Below, in pieces: positions 1 to 8,194 of a stretch of 64,000 nt of DNA. The notes beneath the pieces were generated by a model. That model worked only from the letters and a program-made list of their open reading frames with translations, was not told the origin of the DNA and ran no database searches. A program made the translations under genes and the position numbers. The stretch's first letter is position 1. Each line of letters opens with the position of its first letter. The DNA lies in NCBI RefSeq assembly GCF_010729305.1, contig NZ_AP022574.1, positions 5,270,001 to 5,334,000 of the forward strand, given 5' to 3'. The DNA comes from Mycolicibacterium psychrotolerans. Lineage in GTDB: Bacteria; Actinomycetota; Actinomycetes; Mycobacteriales; Mycobacteriaceae.

Positions 1-839
1 GGGCTGACGATGGCTATAGGACTTGCAACTCCGAATCTGCCCCAAAGATCGGCGGACATCGGCGGCGCTTCGACGTCATGACCGATCGCCATTCGGACCA
101 CATCCATCGGCGCCACATGCCCGGAGGGCGAGAGAAAGATCGTCCTCACATACGCGCTCGCGACCGTGCGGACTGGGCAGCCAAGCGTGCGAAATGTCTG
201 CCGCAGGTAGAACCAGCGGTGATCCCACGAGAGGACCTGCGTTCCGATCTCGAACTTATCGAACGGCTTGAGCGGCCGATAGTAATCGACCTGCGCTGAT
301 CTCAGCGGAACGGTCCACCGGTAGCGAAAGGCTGCGCCAAGCAGGCCCACCTGCGCGAGGTAGTCGACCCGGGCGAAGTCCATCAGCAGCAGATAGCGGC
401 TGTTGTTCATGTGGCCGAACAAATCGAGGTCCACCGGCATCACGCGCCACCGCGTCAGTGTCTCGGCGTTCGGATTATTTGGACCGGGCCGCGGGGCCTG
501 GTCATGTGATCCCTTCCAGGCCGTGGTGAGCGTCTTGAACAGGCGGACGGACGGCTTCATGTCAGTCCTCACGAACTCGTTCGATCCGGGCCTCAGCTCG
601 ATTAAATCGGGCGCACCGTGGTAGGGCCGCCAATCGTAGAGATGTCGGTTGTGGGCCCACCGCTCAAGCCACAACTTCAAGTCGTACGCACCGATTAACT
701 CCAGGATCTTGTCACCTGCCCAGACTGCGGGCAGGGCGTAGGCCACCGTTCGTAATTGGAGAGCATGCTTGCGCATGACGCACTCGGGTTCTTCGACGAC
801 ATCCAGCGGCTCGACCGGTGCTGTAACAGGCTCGGACAT
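1..839 (-). CDS. Acyl-CoA thioesterase-like hotdog protein (3' end cut by window edge)
   Basis: An open minus-strand frame runs from ATG at 839 to base 1 without a stop, giving 279 visible codons; the C-terminus lies outside the window. An AGAAGG ribosome-binding site sits about 7 bases before the start. The second half carries a hotdog-fold 4HBT_2/THEM6-type block: RWRVMPVDLDLFGHMNNSRY followed by a LMDFARVDY stretch, the usual Asp/His/Asn active-site region of long-chain acyl-CoA thioesterases. The N-terminal ~130 residues are less recognisable. Such proteins hydrolyse acyl-CoA or act as esterases in the cytoplasm; the substrate cannot be read here. The family is seen directly; the activity is inferred. 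Confidence 0.75.
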   Translation of the reverse strand, partial: MSEPVTAPVEPLDVVEEPECVMRKHALQLRTVAYALPAVWAGDKILELIGAYDLKLWLERWAHNRHLYDWRPYHGAPDLIELRPGSNEFVRTDMKPSVRLFKTLTTAWKGSHDQAPRPGPNNPNAETLTRWRVMPVDLDLFGHMNNSRYLLLMDFARVDYLAQVGLLGAAFRYRWTVPLRSAQVDYYRPLKPFDKFEIGTQVLSWDHRWFYLRQTFRTLGCPVRTVASAYVRTIFLSPSGHVAPMDVVRMAIGHDVEAPPMSADLWGRFGVASPIAIVS

Positions 840-1018
840 TTGATGCCTTCTCGCCGTCGGCGTTGTGACCGATTGATCGTCGCCCGCGTGCGGTTGGCGG
901 AGCCCAGTAGCGCACTACTGCAATCTCCCCGGTTTCGGCGCGTACTTAGTCGCGAGCGTGACTCTCGCGTGTGCTCCCCGCCCAGACAACAGGAGGTCGG
1001 GCTCCCGGCCTGCTTGCT
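840..1018. other. Intergenic stretch without a recognisable gene
   Basis: This is the region upstream of the thioesterase gene on the minus strand. Open frames across it have no ribosome-binding site or recognisable family. With the transposase remnant at 1019-1264 and the decayed cyclase at 1369-1560 it forms a 700-bp degenerate zone between two intact genes. Confidence 0.5.
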
Positions 1019-1021
1019 TAG

Positions 1022-1264
1022 CCTGAACTCACCGACAAATCGATGGGCATCCTGCGCGCCGCGGCAACCCTGGCCGGTGGCCGCCACGCCACCGCACGCG
1101 GAGCCACCCCGCGCCGCAAGATCGTCATTATCGCTGCCCGCCTGACCCGCCCACAACGGCGACCGGTCCTGCACCTACCCAGCCACTGGCCCTGGGCACA
1201 GGCGTGGCTTGCACTGTGGCGCAACACCATCGGGTACTCACCGCCACTGCCCACCAGAGTCTGA
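1022..1264 (+). pseudogene. C-terminal remnant of an IS1380-type transposase
   Basis: An 80-codon plus-strand frame, bounded upstream by an in-frame TAG at 1019-1021, encodes the ending typical of mycobacterial IS1380-family transposases: an LRAAATLAGGRHATARGAT stretch, then IIAARLTRP, then LHLPSHWPW and a short Pro-rich tail. The catalytic core and the rest of the element are absent, and no terminal inverted repeats are evident, so this is a fossil fragment. It marks past insertion-sequence activity beside the cyclase cluster. The family call rests on memory of the family's C-terminal motif. Confidence 0.5.
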
Positions 1265-1368
1265 CAACCGCCGAAAGGTCCGAGCGGAGAACACAGGAAA
1301 GCTGGAGCAAACCAGCAGATAGCCGCTGCCCAGAACCCGAAATCAAGATCAACCACTCGCCAGCCGCG

Positions 1369-1560
1369 TCAACTCCAGCCCATCGGTGGATCGGGGCTAA
1401 CCCAGGCTAACCCCATTCGCCCTCGCAGCTTCAGCGCCCGTTGCGCATGAACGGCCAATGCTGAGCGCATCGCATCCGCGTCGGCCTCCCACCGACGGGC
1501 CGAACCCTTCACATCTGTGAACAGGAAGGTGACAACCCCGACGGGAGCGGCCGCCGTCAT
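1369..1560 (-). pseudogene. Decayed LuxR/cyclase-type protein with internal deletion
   Basis: A 63-codon frame starts at ATG 1560, overlapping the TGA of the upstream cyclase gene as ATGA. It begins with the class III cyclase start GVVTFLFTDVKGSARRWEAD found in mycobacterial cyclase-ATPase-LuxR regulators (Rv0386/Rv1358/Rv2488c type). The usual residues around the second metal-binding Asp are missing: the frame jumps from the first helix (MRSALAVHA) to QRALKLRGRMGLA, normally some 50-60 residues downstream, and then stops. It therefore looks like the remnant of a second gene once translationally coupled to the 1557-4754 gene, damaged by deletion and truncation. A functional small protein is unlikely. 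Confidence 0.6.
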
Positions 1561-4500
1561 GGGATCGCCTCGGCCCACTTCATATGTCCTTCGAAGCCAA
1601 GCGATTCGGCCATCGCGCGATAGCGATTCACCAAGTCCTGGTAGGCAACATTGTCACCGCCGGCCCGGGCTTGCAGCGCGCGCAGCCGCAGCAGCGTGAT
1701 GTCGAGCACTGCCGAATCTTGGTCGGCAGACAGGTTGGCCAGCCGGTCGATTGCTTCTTGGGCTTCGGCCAGGTCGCCCTCGGCGCCACGCCCCAGCAGC
1801 GTCTTCACTAGAACGCCGGTGCCCCAAGCGCCATAAAAAAGCCGTCCTGTCTGATGCAGCTCGTTCACGGCTTGGCGCATCACCGCAATGGCAGCATCGC
1901 GGTCGCCGCGCCCGGCGCTCTCCTGGGCGATAAACAACTCGGCGACCGGGAGCAGGAAGGGAGCACGCCCGCGAATAAAATCGCGGAACTGCACCATCAG
2001 CTCCAGCCCGCGACGACGGTCGGCCGCGGCGTCCCGATACAACAGCGTGACGGCCAGCGTGCACTCGGCCAAGCTGAGTGCGACATCGTGGCTGGATCGC
2101 GCGGTGCGCACCGCCTCTTCGCTGGCGCGCACCGCGGCGTCATCGGCCCGAAGCGCCCCGTACTGCATCGGACCGACGGTCCAGCAGCCGACGAGGGCGA
2201 AGGTTGCCGGGTCGCTGTTTCGGGCCATCGCGACGGCGTCGTGGAGGTCTTGGCGCCATCCGGAACGGCCCAGCCACCACCGAGCACCGCCGCGGTATGC
2301 CAGCGCGATCGCCAGCGGTGATCCAAACCCGAACCCGGCGCCCTTGGCGGGGTCACCGGCGGCCAGGTCGATGACGGTCTGCGACCACCGCAAGACCTCG
2401 CCGAATTCACCGGCATCGCTCCAGGTACAGAATGCTACGAACGCCAACCCCATGGTCAAGGCGGGATCGCCGATCGACTCCAGCAGCGCCATCTGTTCGG
2501 ATACCAGCCGCGACCCTTCACCCGAGCGACCGGCGTAGAGGAGCTCGGTGGCCAGCCCGCTCATGCCGATGGCCAGCGAGACCTTGTCCCCGGCCGCGCC
2601 ACACAACTCGCGCAGCTCCGCGAAGCGGCCCCTGCTTTCCTGGATTGCTGGACTTTGGTAGTCGGTGGCACACAGCATGGTGCGCGGGGCGATGCGCATC
2701 GACAGCTGGTCGGGGTCATCGGCAGGCAGCGCGTCGGCGATCCGGCGGGCCCGCTCCCAGCCGAGCCGGGCCGCGTCGACATCGCGGTTGATGGACCACG
2801 CGGCGGCACGCATATGCCAGCCGTACGCCGCGCGCAGCTCGCCCGCTGCTTCGAGGTGTTCGGCGATCAGCGCCCCCTCCTCCTCCACCAACCCGGGCGC
2901 AAACTCTTGGATCGCGGCGGCCAAGCGCGAGTGCCACTGGGCCCGATCGGATTTCAGCTGCGATTCGTAGGCCACCGCGCGGATCAGCGGATGCCGAAAA
3001 GCGTATTCGGTGTGGGTCCCAAAGCTCACCTGATCGATCAACTCGGCGCGCAGCAGTTCGTCGAGCACCGCATTGATCCCGAGCGCGTCCAGCATGTCGG
3101 CCCCGAAACGGGCGCCGATCACCGACGCCGCGTTGAGCGTCCGCTTGGCCGGGTTGCTCAGCCTGTCGATGCGTGCCTCGATGGCCGCCTGTACTGTCGC
3201 TGGCACGCAGAGCTCGGCGACATCCGCACGGCAGGTGTAGACACCCAGCTCGCCGGCCAGCACCCCGCGCTGTACCAACTCGCGCACCATCTCCTCGGCG
3301 AAAAACGGGTTCCCTCCGGCCCGCTCGGCGATCATCTGGCTCAGCTCGCCAAGCGAAGGGTCCGACCCCAGCAACTCGGCGATCAGCGCGGCGGTGTCGC
3401 AATCACTGAGTGGGACAAGGGCTATTGTCTGCGCGCCGGCCACCCGCATCAGAATGCCCTCATACTCTGGGCGGGAGGTGATCAGCACCATCGATGGGGT
3501 GCGCGCAAGGACGGACATGAAGTCGGCCAGCATCGACTCGCTGACCGCGTCGATCCACTGTGCATCCTCGATGATGAAAAGCACCGGATGGGTGCGCGCC
3601 AGCGTCGCGGTGTTGATCAGTGCGGTCAACCGGCGCCGCCGCGCATCCGGATCGATGGCGGGCAACGGGACGTCGGGGTCGGCGATGCCGAGCAGGTCGT
3701 CAAGCAGCAGCAGATCCTCTGCGTCAACGTTGGGGACTTGTTCGCGGACCCGGGCCCGGGCGGCCGAACCGTCAAGGCTTTCGATCCCGCCTGCCGCGCG
3801 CAGCAGCCGCCTCACGGCGTGGAAGGGAATATCGCTGGCGTGCGATTCGCAGAAGGCCCACACCACCTCGACCCCGCGAGCGGCTGCTGTCGCGGCGGCC
3901 TCCCGCGCCGTCCGGCTCTTGCCTATGCCCGGCGGTCCCACCACATTCACGACACCACCGCGGCCACCGATCGCACGATCCACCATGGCGTCGAGGGCCG
4001 TCATCTCCCCGCGCCGACCGACCAGACTCGCCTCGGCGCGCCCGATCAGTCGCTCCCGCGGCCCGATCGCCACCAGCCGGCGCGCCGGCACCGGTTGATT
4101 CTTGCCCTTGATCGACACCAACTCGATGTCGGCGAGAACTGCGGCGTGCTCGACCAAATGCGCGGTGGACTCGCTGAGCATCACCCCGCCCGGCGGGGCG
4201 ACAGACTCCATCCGCTGGGCTAATCCCACCTGCTCCCCGATCGCGACATAGCCCCCTACACCAGAAGCGATCTCACCGGCCACGACCTGGCCCGAATTCA
4301 GGCCTACCCGCAACCGCAGCGAGATACCGTCATGGCGTTGCACTTCGGCGGCTAACCGGTTCGCCTCCACCTGGACGGCCAGCGCGGCCAGACATGCCCG
4401 AATCGCGTGATCCTCCAATGCCAGCGGCGCCCCGAACAAGGCCATCAGCCCATCACCGGTGAACCTTTCCATCGTGCCGCCGTACCGCCTGATAACCGAC

Positions 4501-4754
4501 GCACCGCGGCCGACTAACTCGGCCATGATCTCGCGCAGCCGTTCGGCACCGACGGTCGCGGCAATGTCCATCGAACCCACCACGTCGGCGAATAGCGAAG
4601 TGACCTGCTTGTACTCCGCCGATGGTCGAGTATCGACGACTGGCGCTCCGCACTCGCTACAGAAGTTCGCTCTTGCCCATAATCGGGTGCCACACGCTTC
4701 ACAGGTGTGATCGACGGTCGTCACGGAAGGGCTAGAGGCTTGGCTCTCGGCCAC
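1557..4754 (-). CDS. Zinc-ribbon / class III cyclase / AAA ATPase / TPR signalling protein, paralogue 1
   Basis: 1065 aa, GTG start, no clear ribosome-binding site. Domains in order: zinc ribbon with C18, C21, C32, C35; class III cyclase domain (about 48-200) with both metal aspartates, D57 in LFADVVGSMD and D101 in FTGDGLMALFGAP; AAA ATPase with Walker A GPPGIGKS at 273-280 and Walker B LFIIED near 392-397; then a long helical TPR-like region to the end. Odd: the purine-recognising Lys before TGDG is Arg (R97), the second base-selecting position is Val170, and the transition-state Asn is Gly (G177), although R181 is kept. Cyclase activity is therefore doubtful; a nucleotide-sensing or regulatory ATPase role is plausible. 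It is closest to the paralogue at 11447-14653. Confidence 0.85.
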   Translation of the reverse strand: MAESQASSPSVTTVDHTCEACGTRLWARANFCSECGAPVVDTRPSAEYKQVTSLFADVVGSMDIAATVGAERLREIMAELVGRGASVIRRYGGTMERFTGDGLMALFGAPLALEDHAIRACLAALAVQVEANRLAAEVQRHDGISLRLRVGLNSGQVVAGEIASGVGGYVAIGEQVGLAQRMESVAPPGGVMLSESTAHLVEHAAVLADIELVSIKGKNQPVPARRLVAIGPRERLIGRAEASLVGRRGEMTALDAMVDRAIGGRGGVVNVVGPPGIGKSRTAREAAATAAARGVEVVWAFCESHASDIPFHAVRRLLRAAGGIESLDGSAARARVREQVPNVDAEDLLLLDDLLGIADPDVPLPAIDPDARRRRLTALINTATLARTHPVLFIIEDAQWIDAVSESMLADFMSVLARTPSMVLITSRPEYEGILMRVAGAQTIALVPLSDCDTAALIAELLGSDPSLGELSQMIAERAGGNPFFAEEMVRELVQRGVLAGELGVYTCRADVAELCVPATVQAAIEARIDRLSNPAKRTLNAASVIGARFGADMLDALGINAVLDELLRAELIDQVSFGTHTEYAFRHPLIRAVAYESQLKSDRAQWHSRLAAAIQEFAPGLVEEEGALIAEHLEAAGELRAAYGWHMRAAAWSINRDVDAARLGWERARRIADALPADDPDQLSMRIAPRTMLCATDYQSPAIQESRGRFAELRELCGAAGDKVSLAIGMSGLATELLYAGRSGEGSRLVSEQMALLESIGDPALTMGLAFVAFCTWSDAGEFGEVLRWSQTVIDLAAGDPAKGAGFGFGSPLAIALAYRGGARWWLGRSGWRQDLHDAVAMARNSDPATFALVGCWTVGPMQYGALRADDAAVRASEEAVRTARSSHDVALSLAECTLAVTLLYRDAAADRRRGLELMVQFRDFIRGRAPFLLPVAELFIAQESAGRGDRDAAIAVMRQAVNELHQTGRLFYGAWGTGVLVKTLLGRGAEGDLAEAQEAIDRLANLSADQDSAVLDITLLRLRALQARAGGDNVAYQDLVNRYRAMAESLGFEGHMKWAEAIP

Positions 4755-4763
4755 ATGAATATC

Positions 4764-4790
4764 GTGTCACCGCCGGTACGACGTGTCTGC
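4764..4790 (-). promoter_or_regulatory. Start-proximal element shared with other cyclase genes
   Basis: A 27-bp block ending 10 bases before the GTG start of paralogue 1. It matches 22 of 27 bases in the block at the same distance before paralogue 4 (22109-22135), and more weakly the block before paralogue 2. Read on the minus strand it begins GACACG and ends GGTGACAC. It may be a promoter core, operator or 5' leader; the sequence alone cannot decide. Confidence 0.4.
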
Positions 4791-4836
4791 TATATCGCAG
4801 TACCAGTGCTGCTCGGCCAATCGCGCGGTCTGCACC

Positions 4837-4940
4837 CATATTGATATCCGGTTGAGGCCGGTGACCCCGTCAAGCTCTCGCCGATCAGGACGACCAATCT
4901 GAGCCAGGGCTTCCAGGGGTTCTGGCGTCCGACGGCATGA
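4837..4940 (-). repeat. ~100-bp intergenic repeat, copy 1
   Basis: Located between the GH15 gene stop and the start of cyclase paralogue 1. Most of its length is about 80% or more identical to 14727-14830, and a shorter core recurs at 8104-8187. The best-kept core is AGCTCTCGCCGATCAGGACG, followed by a CAGGG/TTCCAGG/TTCTGGCG stretch. Each copy begins 5-50 bp beyond the stop codon of a minus-strand gene. Confidence 0.8.
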
Positions 4941-4953
4941 TTGAGGTGGCCGC

Positions 4954-6753
4954 TCATCCAAGCTGGCGGTCGAGATTGTAGGCCGCGCTGATGAGCGCCA
5001 GGTGTGTCAGAGCCTGCGGGAAATTGCCGAGCTGCTCGCCCGTCGGTCCGATCTCCTCCGAGTACAAGCCAACGTGATTCGCGTAGGTGAGCATCTTTTC
5101 GAAGGCCAACCGCGCCTCGTCGAGGCGCCCCGCCCGGGCGAGGGCCTCGACCCACCAGAAAGAACACATCGAAAAGGTCGCCTCCTCACCGACCAGCCCG
5201 TCTGGTGACGCGGAGACGTTGTAGCGGTAGACCAGGCTGTCGGAGACCAGCTCGGCGGTGATGGCATCGAGTGTGGAGATCCAACGTGGGTCGGTGAACG
5301 CAATGAACTTGCACAGCGGCATGATCAATAGCGAGGCGTCAAGCACGTCGCTGTCGAAGTGCTGTACGAACGCCCGCCGCCGTGAATTCCAGCCACGCTC
5401 CATGATCTGGTTGTAGATGCGGTCGCGGACCTGACTCCAGCGGGCGATGTCGGCCGGCAGGCCGCGCTGACGGGCCACCCGAATCGCACGCTCGACCGCG
5501 ACCCAACTCATCAGGCGCGAGTATGTGTAGTTCCGGCGGCCACCGCGCATCTCCCAGATGCCCTCGTCGGGCTGGTCCCAGTGCTCGACCAGCCACTCGA
5601 GGTTGCGGGTGAGGTCCATCCAGCCGTCGTAGTAGATGGGCAGCCCGAACTTGTTGCACAGATAGATCGAGTCCATCAGCTCGCCGTAAATGTCGAGTTG
5701 CAGCTGCGTCGCCGCCCCGTTGCCGATGCGCACCGGGCCCGAGCCCCGGTAGCCCTCAAGGTGCGTCAGCTCCTCCTCCGGCAAGTCCTCGCGCCCATCG
5801 ATGCCATACATGATCTGCAGCGGGCCGGACTCGCGGTCGGCGTAGCGGAAGCGCCCCTGCAGCCAGTTCATGAAGGCGCCGGCCTCTTCGGTGAACCCGA
5901 GCGTGAGCAGCGCGTACAGCGTGAAGGCGGCGTCTCGCATCCACGTGTACCGGTAGTCCCAATTGCGTTTCCCACCAAGCTGTTCGGGCAAGCTGGTGGT
6001 CGGGGCCGCCACGATCGCTCCGGTGGGTGCATAGGTGAGCAGCTTGAGCGTGAGCGCCGAGCGATTCACCATCTCTCGCCAGCGCCCGCCGTAGCGCGAG
6101 CGGCGCAGCCAACCCCGCCAGAACGCCACCGTCTCGCCGAACATGGCTGAGATGTCGGCATCCGAGTACGGAACCGGCTTCTCCCCAGGTTCGACGCGCT
6201 CGAGCACGAAGGTGGCCGTCTCCCCGGCGCGGATGGCGAATTGCGTGCGGACATCGCCGCCGTCGACCACCTCCAGCGAGTGGCACGTGGACAAGCTCAA
6301 GCCGAGCGCCGCAGAGCGGAACACTGCGCCGTGCTCGGTCAGCGCGACCTCGTGGCCTGCGCGGCCGTAGTCGAAGCGCGGGACGCAGTCGGCGACGAAC
6401 TGCATGTACCCGCGCACCGCGAGTACCCGCCGGATCATCCGTTGACGACGACCGGGCCCCGCGGTTTGCGGCGGCATGAAGTCCTGCACCTCCGCGACTC
6501 CGTCAGGCATGAGGAAGCGCGTGATGAGGATGTTGGTGTCGAGCAGGTACAGCTGCTTGGAGTCCCAGCCCTCGCAGTCTGGCGAGATGCGGAACAAGCC
6601 GCCGCGGTTGGCGTCGAGGATCGACCCAAAGACGCTCGGCGAGTCGAAACGCGGGCAGCAGAACCAGTCGATCGTCCCATCGGTGCCCACCAGCGCGACG
6701 GTGTGCAAGTCGCCGATCAGACCGTGTTCGGCGATTGGCAAATAGCGCGCCAT
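4954..6753 (-). CDS. Glycoside hydrolase family 15 protein (trehalase/glucoamylase-like)
   Basis: 599 aa, ATG start preceded by a GAGGGG ribosome-binding site. The N-terminal beta domain carries GLIGDLHTVALVGTDGTIDW and CCPRFDSPSVFG, as in actinobacterial GH15 proteins, including mycobacterial trehalases (Rv2402/MSMEG_4528 type, slightly longer). The (alpha/alpha)6 catalytic domain shows DYRYTWMRDAAF, GNGAATQLQLDIYGE, the acid-glutamate region DEGIWEMRGG, and the base-glutamate region LYSEEIGPTGEQLGNFPQAL. A cytoplasmic role in trehalose or glucan hydrolysis is the best inference; substrate choice within GH15 cannot be fixed from sequence. It follows the oxidoreductase gene after 14 bp, so they probably form an operon. 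Confidence 0.9.
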   Translation of the reverse strand: MARYLPIAEHGLIGDLHTVALVGTDGTIDWFCCPRFDSPSVFGSILDANRGGLFRISPDCEGWDSKQLYLLDTNILITRFLMPDGVAEVQDFMPPQTAGPGRRQRMIRRVLAVRGYMQFVADCVPRFDYGRAGHEVALTEHGAVFRSAALGLSLSTCHSLEVVDGGDVRTQFAIRAGETATFVLERVEPGEKPVPYSDADISAMFGETVAFWRGWLRRSRYGGRWREMVNRSALTLKLLTYAPTGAIVAAPTTSLPEQLGGKRNWDYRYTWMRDAAFTLYALLTLGFTEEAGAFMNWLQGRFRYADRESGPLQIMYGIDGREDLPEEELTHLEGYRGSGPVRIGNGAATQLQLDIYGELMDSIYLCNKFGLPIYYDGWMDLTRNLEWLVEHWDQPDEGIWEMRGGRRNYTYSRLMSWVAVERAIRVARQRGLPADIARWSQVRDRIYNQIMERGWNSRRRAFVQHFDSDVLDASLLIMPLCKFIAFTDPRWISTLDAITAELVSDSLVYRYNVSASPDGLVGEEATFSMCSFWWVEALARAGRLDEARLAFEKMLTYANHVGLYSEEIGPTGEQLGNFPQALTHLALISAAYNLDRQLG

Positions 6754-6767
6754 CGAATGACCCCCCT

Positions 6768-7781
6768 CTACGGCACGAGCACCAGTTTCCCTGTCGCTGC
6801 AGCAGTTTCGAGAAGCTCGTGTGCGCGACGCGCATCGGACAGAGGCAGGCGCTCGGCCACGACAGGATGGATTTTGCCCTCACGAAGCAACTCGAGCAGC
6901 GCGCGAAAATCCTCCCGAAACCAGTCCTGGTGGTCGATACGGAGCTTCTGGACCCGGTAGGCGAGCACCCGCCGTCGTGGCGAGAGCAATCCCCAAACCG
7001 CGACGATAGCGGTACCTGCGTACCACTCGAATACTCCTGGCCAATTCTTGCGCCCATGCACGATGGTGTTCTGGCGGCCGTAGATGACAAGCCTTCCGCC
7101 GGGCCGCAATGCGCGGAAAGAGCGAAGCGCCGTCGCGCCGCCGAACGGGTCGAGGGCGATGTCCACTCCGTCTGAAGTCAGCTCACGCACCCGAGTCAGG
7201 AAGTCCTCGTGGCGGTAATCGATTGCCACCGCGTCCAGCCGCTCGACGGCAGCGCGGTCGTCAGCGGAAGCAGTTCCGTAGACGTGCAGTCCGGCCGCGG
7301 CCGCGAGCTCGAGGACCGCAGTGCCGACCCTGCCTGCCGCGCCGTGTACCAGCACCGTCTCCCCGCGCTTCGCCTTCGCCGCGCGGTGAAGCATCTGGTA
7401 GGCGGTCATGTAGATGAAGACCAGGCTGAGGACCTCGGCCGGGTCGACGTCGTCGGGGACGGCGACCGCGTATTTCTCCGGTACGCAGACGCGCTCAGCG
7501 TTGGCGCCCCACTGCGTCAGCGCCCCGACCCGCTCCCCCACACGCAGCCTCGAGCACTCCGTGCCGAGTTCGTCGACGACACCTACGAGTTCGTAACCGG
7601 GAGTGAACGGCGGCTTCGGACCACCCAGGTACGTGCCGGCGCGCATTTGGGCATCGCTAAGTGACACCCCCGACGCCAGAACTCGGACGCGAACCCCGCC
7701 CGGACCTGGTCGCGGATCGTCCTCCTCGACCACGGCGACAACTTCAGGGCCGCCGAAATGGTCCACAATGACACGCTTCAT
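6768..7781 (-). CDS. NADPH:quinone oxidoreductase-like MDR-family dehydrogenase
   Basis: 337 aa from ATG 7781, chosen because AGGAGG lies 8 bases before it; an in-frame GTG at 7901 would add 40 residues with no family resemblance. GroES-like N-terminal domain (FGGPEVVAVVEEDDPRPGPG, PPFTPGYELVGVVDELG), then a Rossmann fold with VLVHGAAGRVGTAVLELAAA, the AxxGxxG NADPH motif typical of quinone oxidoreductases. No catalytic or structural zinc cysteine cluster is seen, so it is a zinc-independent MDR enzyme. It reduces a quinone, enone or similar carbonyl; the true substrate is unknown. It is the first gene of a likely two-gene unit with the GH15 enzyme. Confidence 0.85.
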   Translation of the reverse strand: MKRVIVDHFGGPEVVAVVEEDDPRPGPGGVRVRVLASGVSLSDAQMRAGTYLGGPKPPFTPGYELVGVVDELGTECSRLRVGERVGALTQWGANAERVCVPEKYAVAVPDDVDPAEVLSLVFIYMTAYQMLHRAAKAKRGETVLVHGAAGRVGTAVLELAAAAGLHVYGTASADDRAAVERLDAVAIDYRHEDFLTRVRELTSDGVDIALDPFGGATALRSFRALRPGGRLVIYGRQNTIVHGRKNWPGVFEWYAGTAIVAVWGLLSPRRRVLAYRVQKLRIDHQDWFREDFRALLELLREGKIHPVVAERLPLSDARRAHELLETAAATGKLVLVP

Positions 7782-7845
7782 GACTCGACCTCCTTCTCGA
7801 TAAGGTGCCGATGTGCACGAAAGGTGTTGTGAATCGAAAGGACAA

Positions 7846-7884
7846 CTAGCGCATCGACGTGGATGAGAACCGCTTGACAGGCAT
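7846..7884 (-). CDS. Possible 12-residue leader peptide
   Basis: A minus-strand mini-frame MPVKRFSSTSMR starts at ATG 7884 with an AGGAGG ribosome-binding site 6 bases ahead, as good as that of the gene downstream. It stops 64 bases before the oxidoreductase start. It could be an attenuation or coupling leader, or chance; there is no homologue to cite. Confidence 0.25.
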   Translation of the reverse strand: MPVKRFSSTSMR

Positions 7885-7959
7885 TGGCCGCCTCCTGCCA
7901 CGCTCAGGGGAACTGCGAGCGAGCACCCCCACCGTCTGCCTCAGCGCTCTTATGCGCCA

Positions 7960-7995
7960 GAGTCCCAAGTCCCAACGGTCAAGGCCATTCGTCCC
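7960..7995 (-). promoter_or_regulatory. Pair of DosR-like palindromes (tentative)
   Basis: Two 14-bp boxes on the minus strand, GGGGACGAATGGCC-type (7982-7995) and GGGACTTGGGACTC (7960-7973), each miss GGGNCNNNNGNCCC by one base. Their centres are 22 bp apart, a spacing used by tandem DosR sites. Single one-mismatch boxes are common by chance in DNA this GC-rich, so this is only a candidate. Confidence 0.25.
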
Positions 7996-8093
7996 CTATG
8001 GATTGCCATTTCGTAGCTACGAGCACGGGAGGGTTGAGCGCTCAGTCACCGGTGGAACTTGCGGGCATTGTTCACGACTGTCCCGTTATGAAC

Positions 8094-8115
8094 GGTTCGC
8101 CTAGGCCGGCGAACC
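8094..8115 (-). terminator. Candidate hairpin terminator after the LLM gene
   Basis: GGTTCGCC at 8094-8101 pairs perfectly with GGCGAACC at 8108-8115 across a 6-base loop. It lies about 80 bases beyond the LLM gene stop. There is no T-tract, which is usual for mycobacterial terminators. It overlaps the start of repeat copy 3. Confidence 0.35.
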
Positions 8116-8187
8116 CGTCAAGCTCTCGCCGATCAGGACGTCGAACGCCGGTCAGGGCTTTCAGGAATTCTGGCGGCCGACGGCATA
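8104..8187 (-). repeat. ~100-bp intergenic repeat, copy 3 (shorter, diverged)
   Basis: Shares AGCTCTCGCCGATCAGGACG, CAGGGCTTTCAGGAATTCTGGCG and a GACGGCAT end with copies 1 and 2, but lacks their outer CATATTGAT segment. It begins 8 bp beyond the LLM gene stop. Unlike copies 1 and 2 it is not followed by a cyclase gene. Confidence 0.7.
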
Positions 8188-8194
8188 GCAGCTT

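Larger units (their letters stand above)
7782..8194. other. 413-bp intergenic region with leader ORF, hairpin and repeat copy 3
   Basis: Upstream region of the oxidoreductase/GH15 unit. It contains a possible 12-codon leader (7846-7884), two DosR-like palindromes (7960-7973 and 7982-7995), a strong hairpin (8094-8115) and the third copy of the intergenic repeat (8104-8187). No longer coding frame is supported. Confidence 0.5.

Noticed and set aside
1018..1356. A 112-codon minus-strand frame opposite the transposase remnant
   Set aside because: No ribosome-binding site and composition typical of an antisense shadow; the plus-strand reading carries family motifs.
2655..4223. A 522-codon plus-strand frame opposite cyclase paralogue 1, and similar frames opposite the other paralogues
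   Set aside because: Arg/Gln/His-rich antisense shadows. The minus-strand frame contains complete zinc-ribbon, cyclase and AAA motifs.
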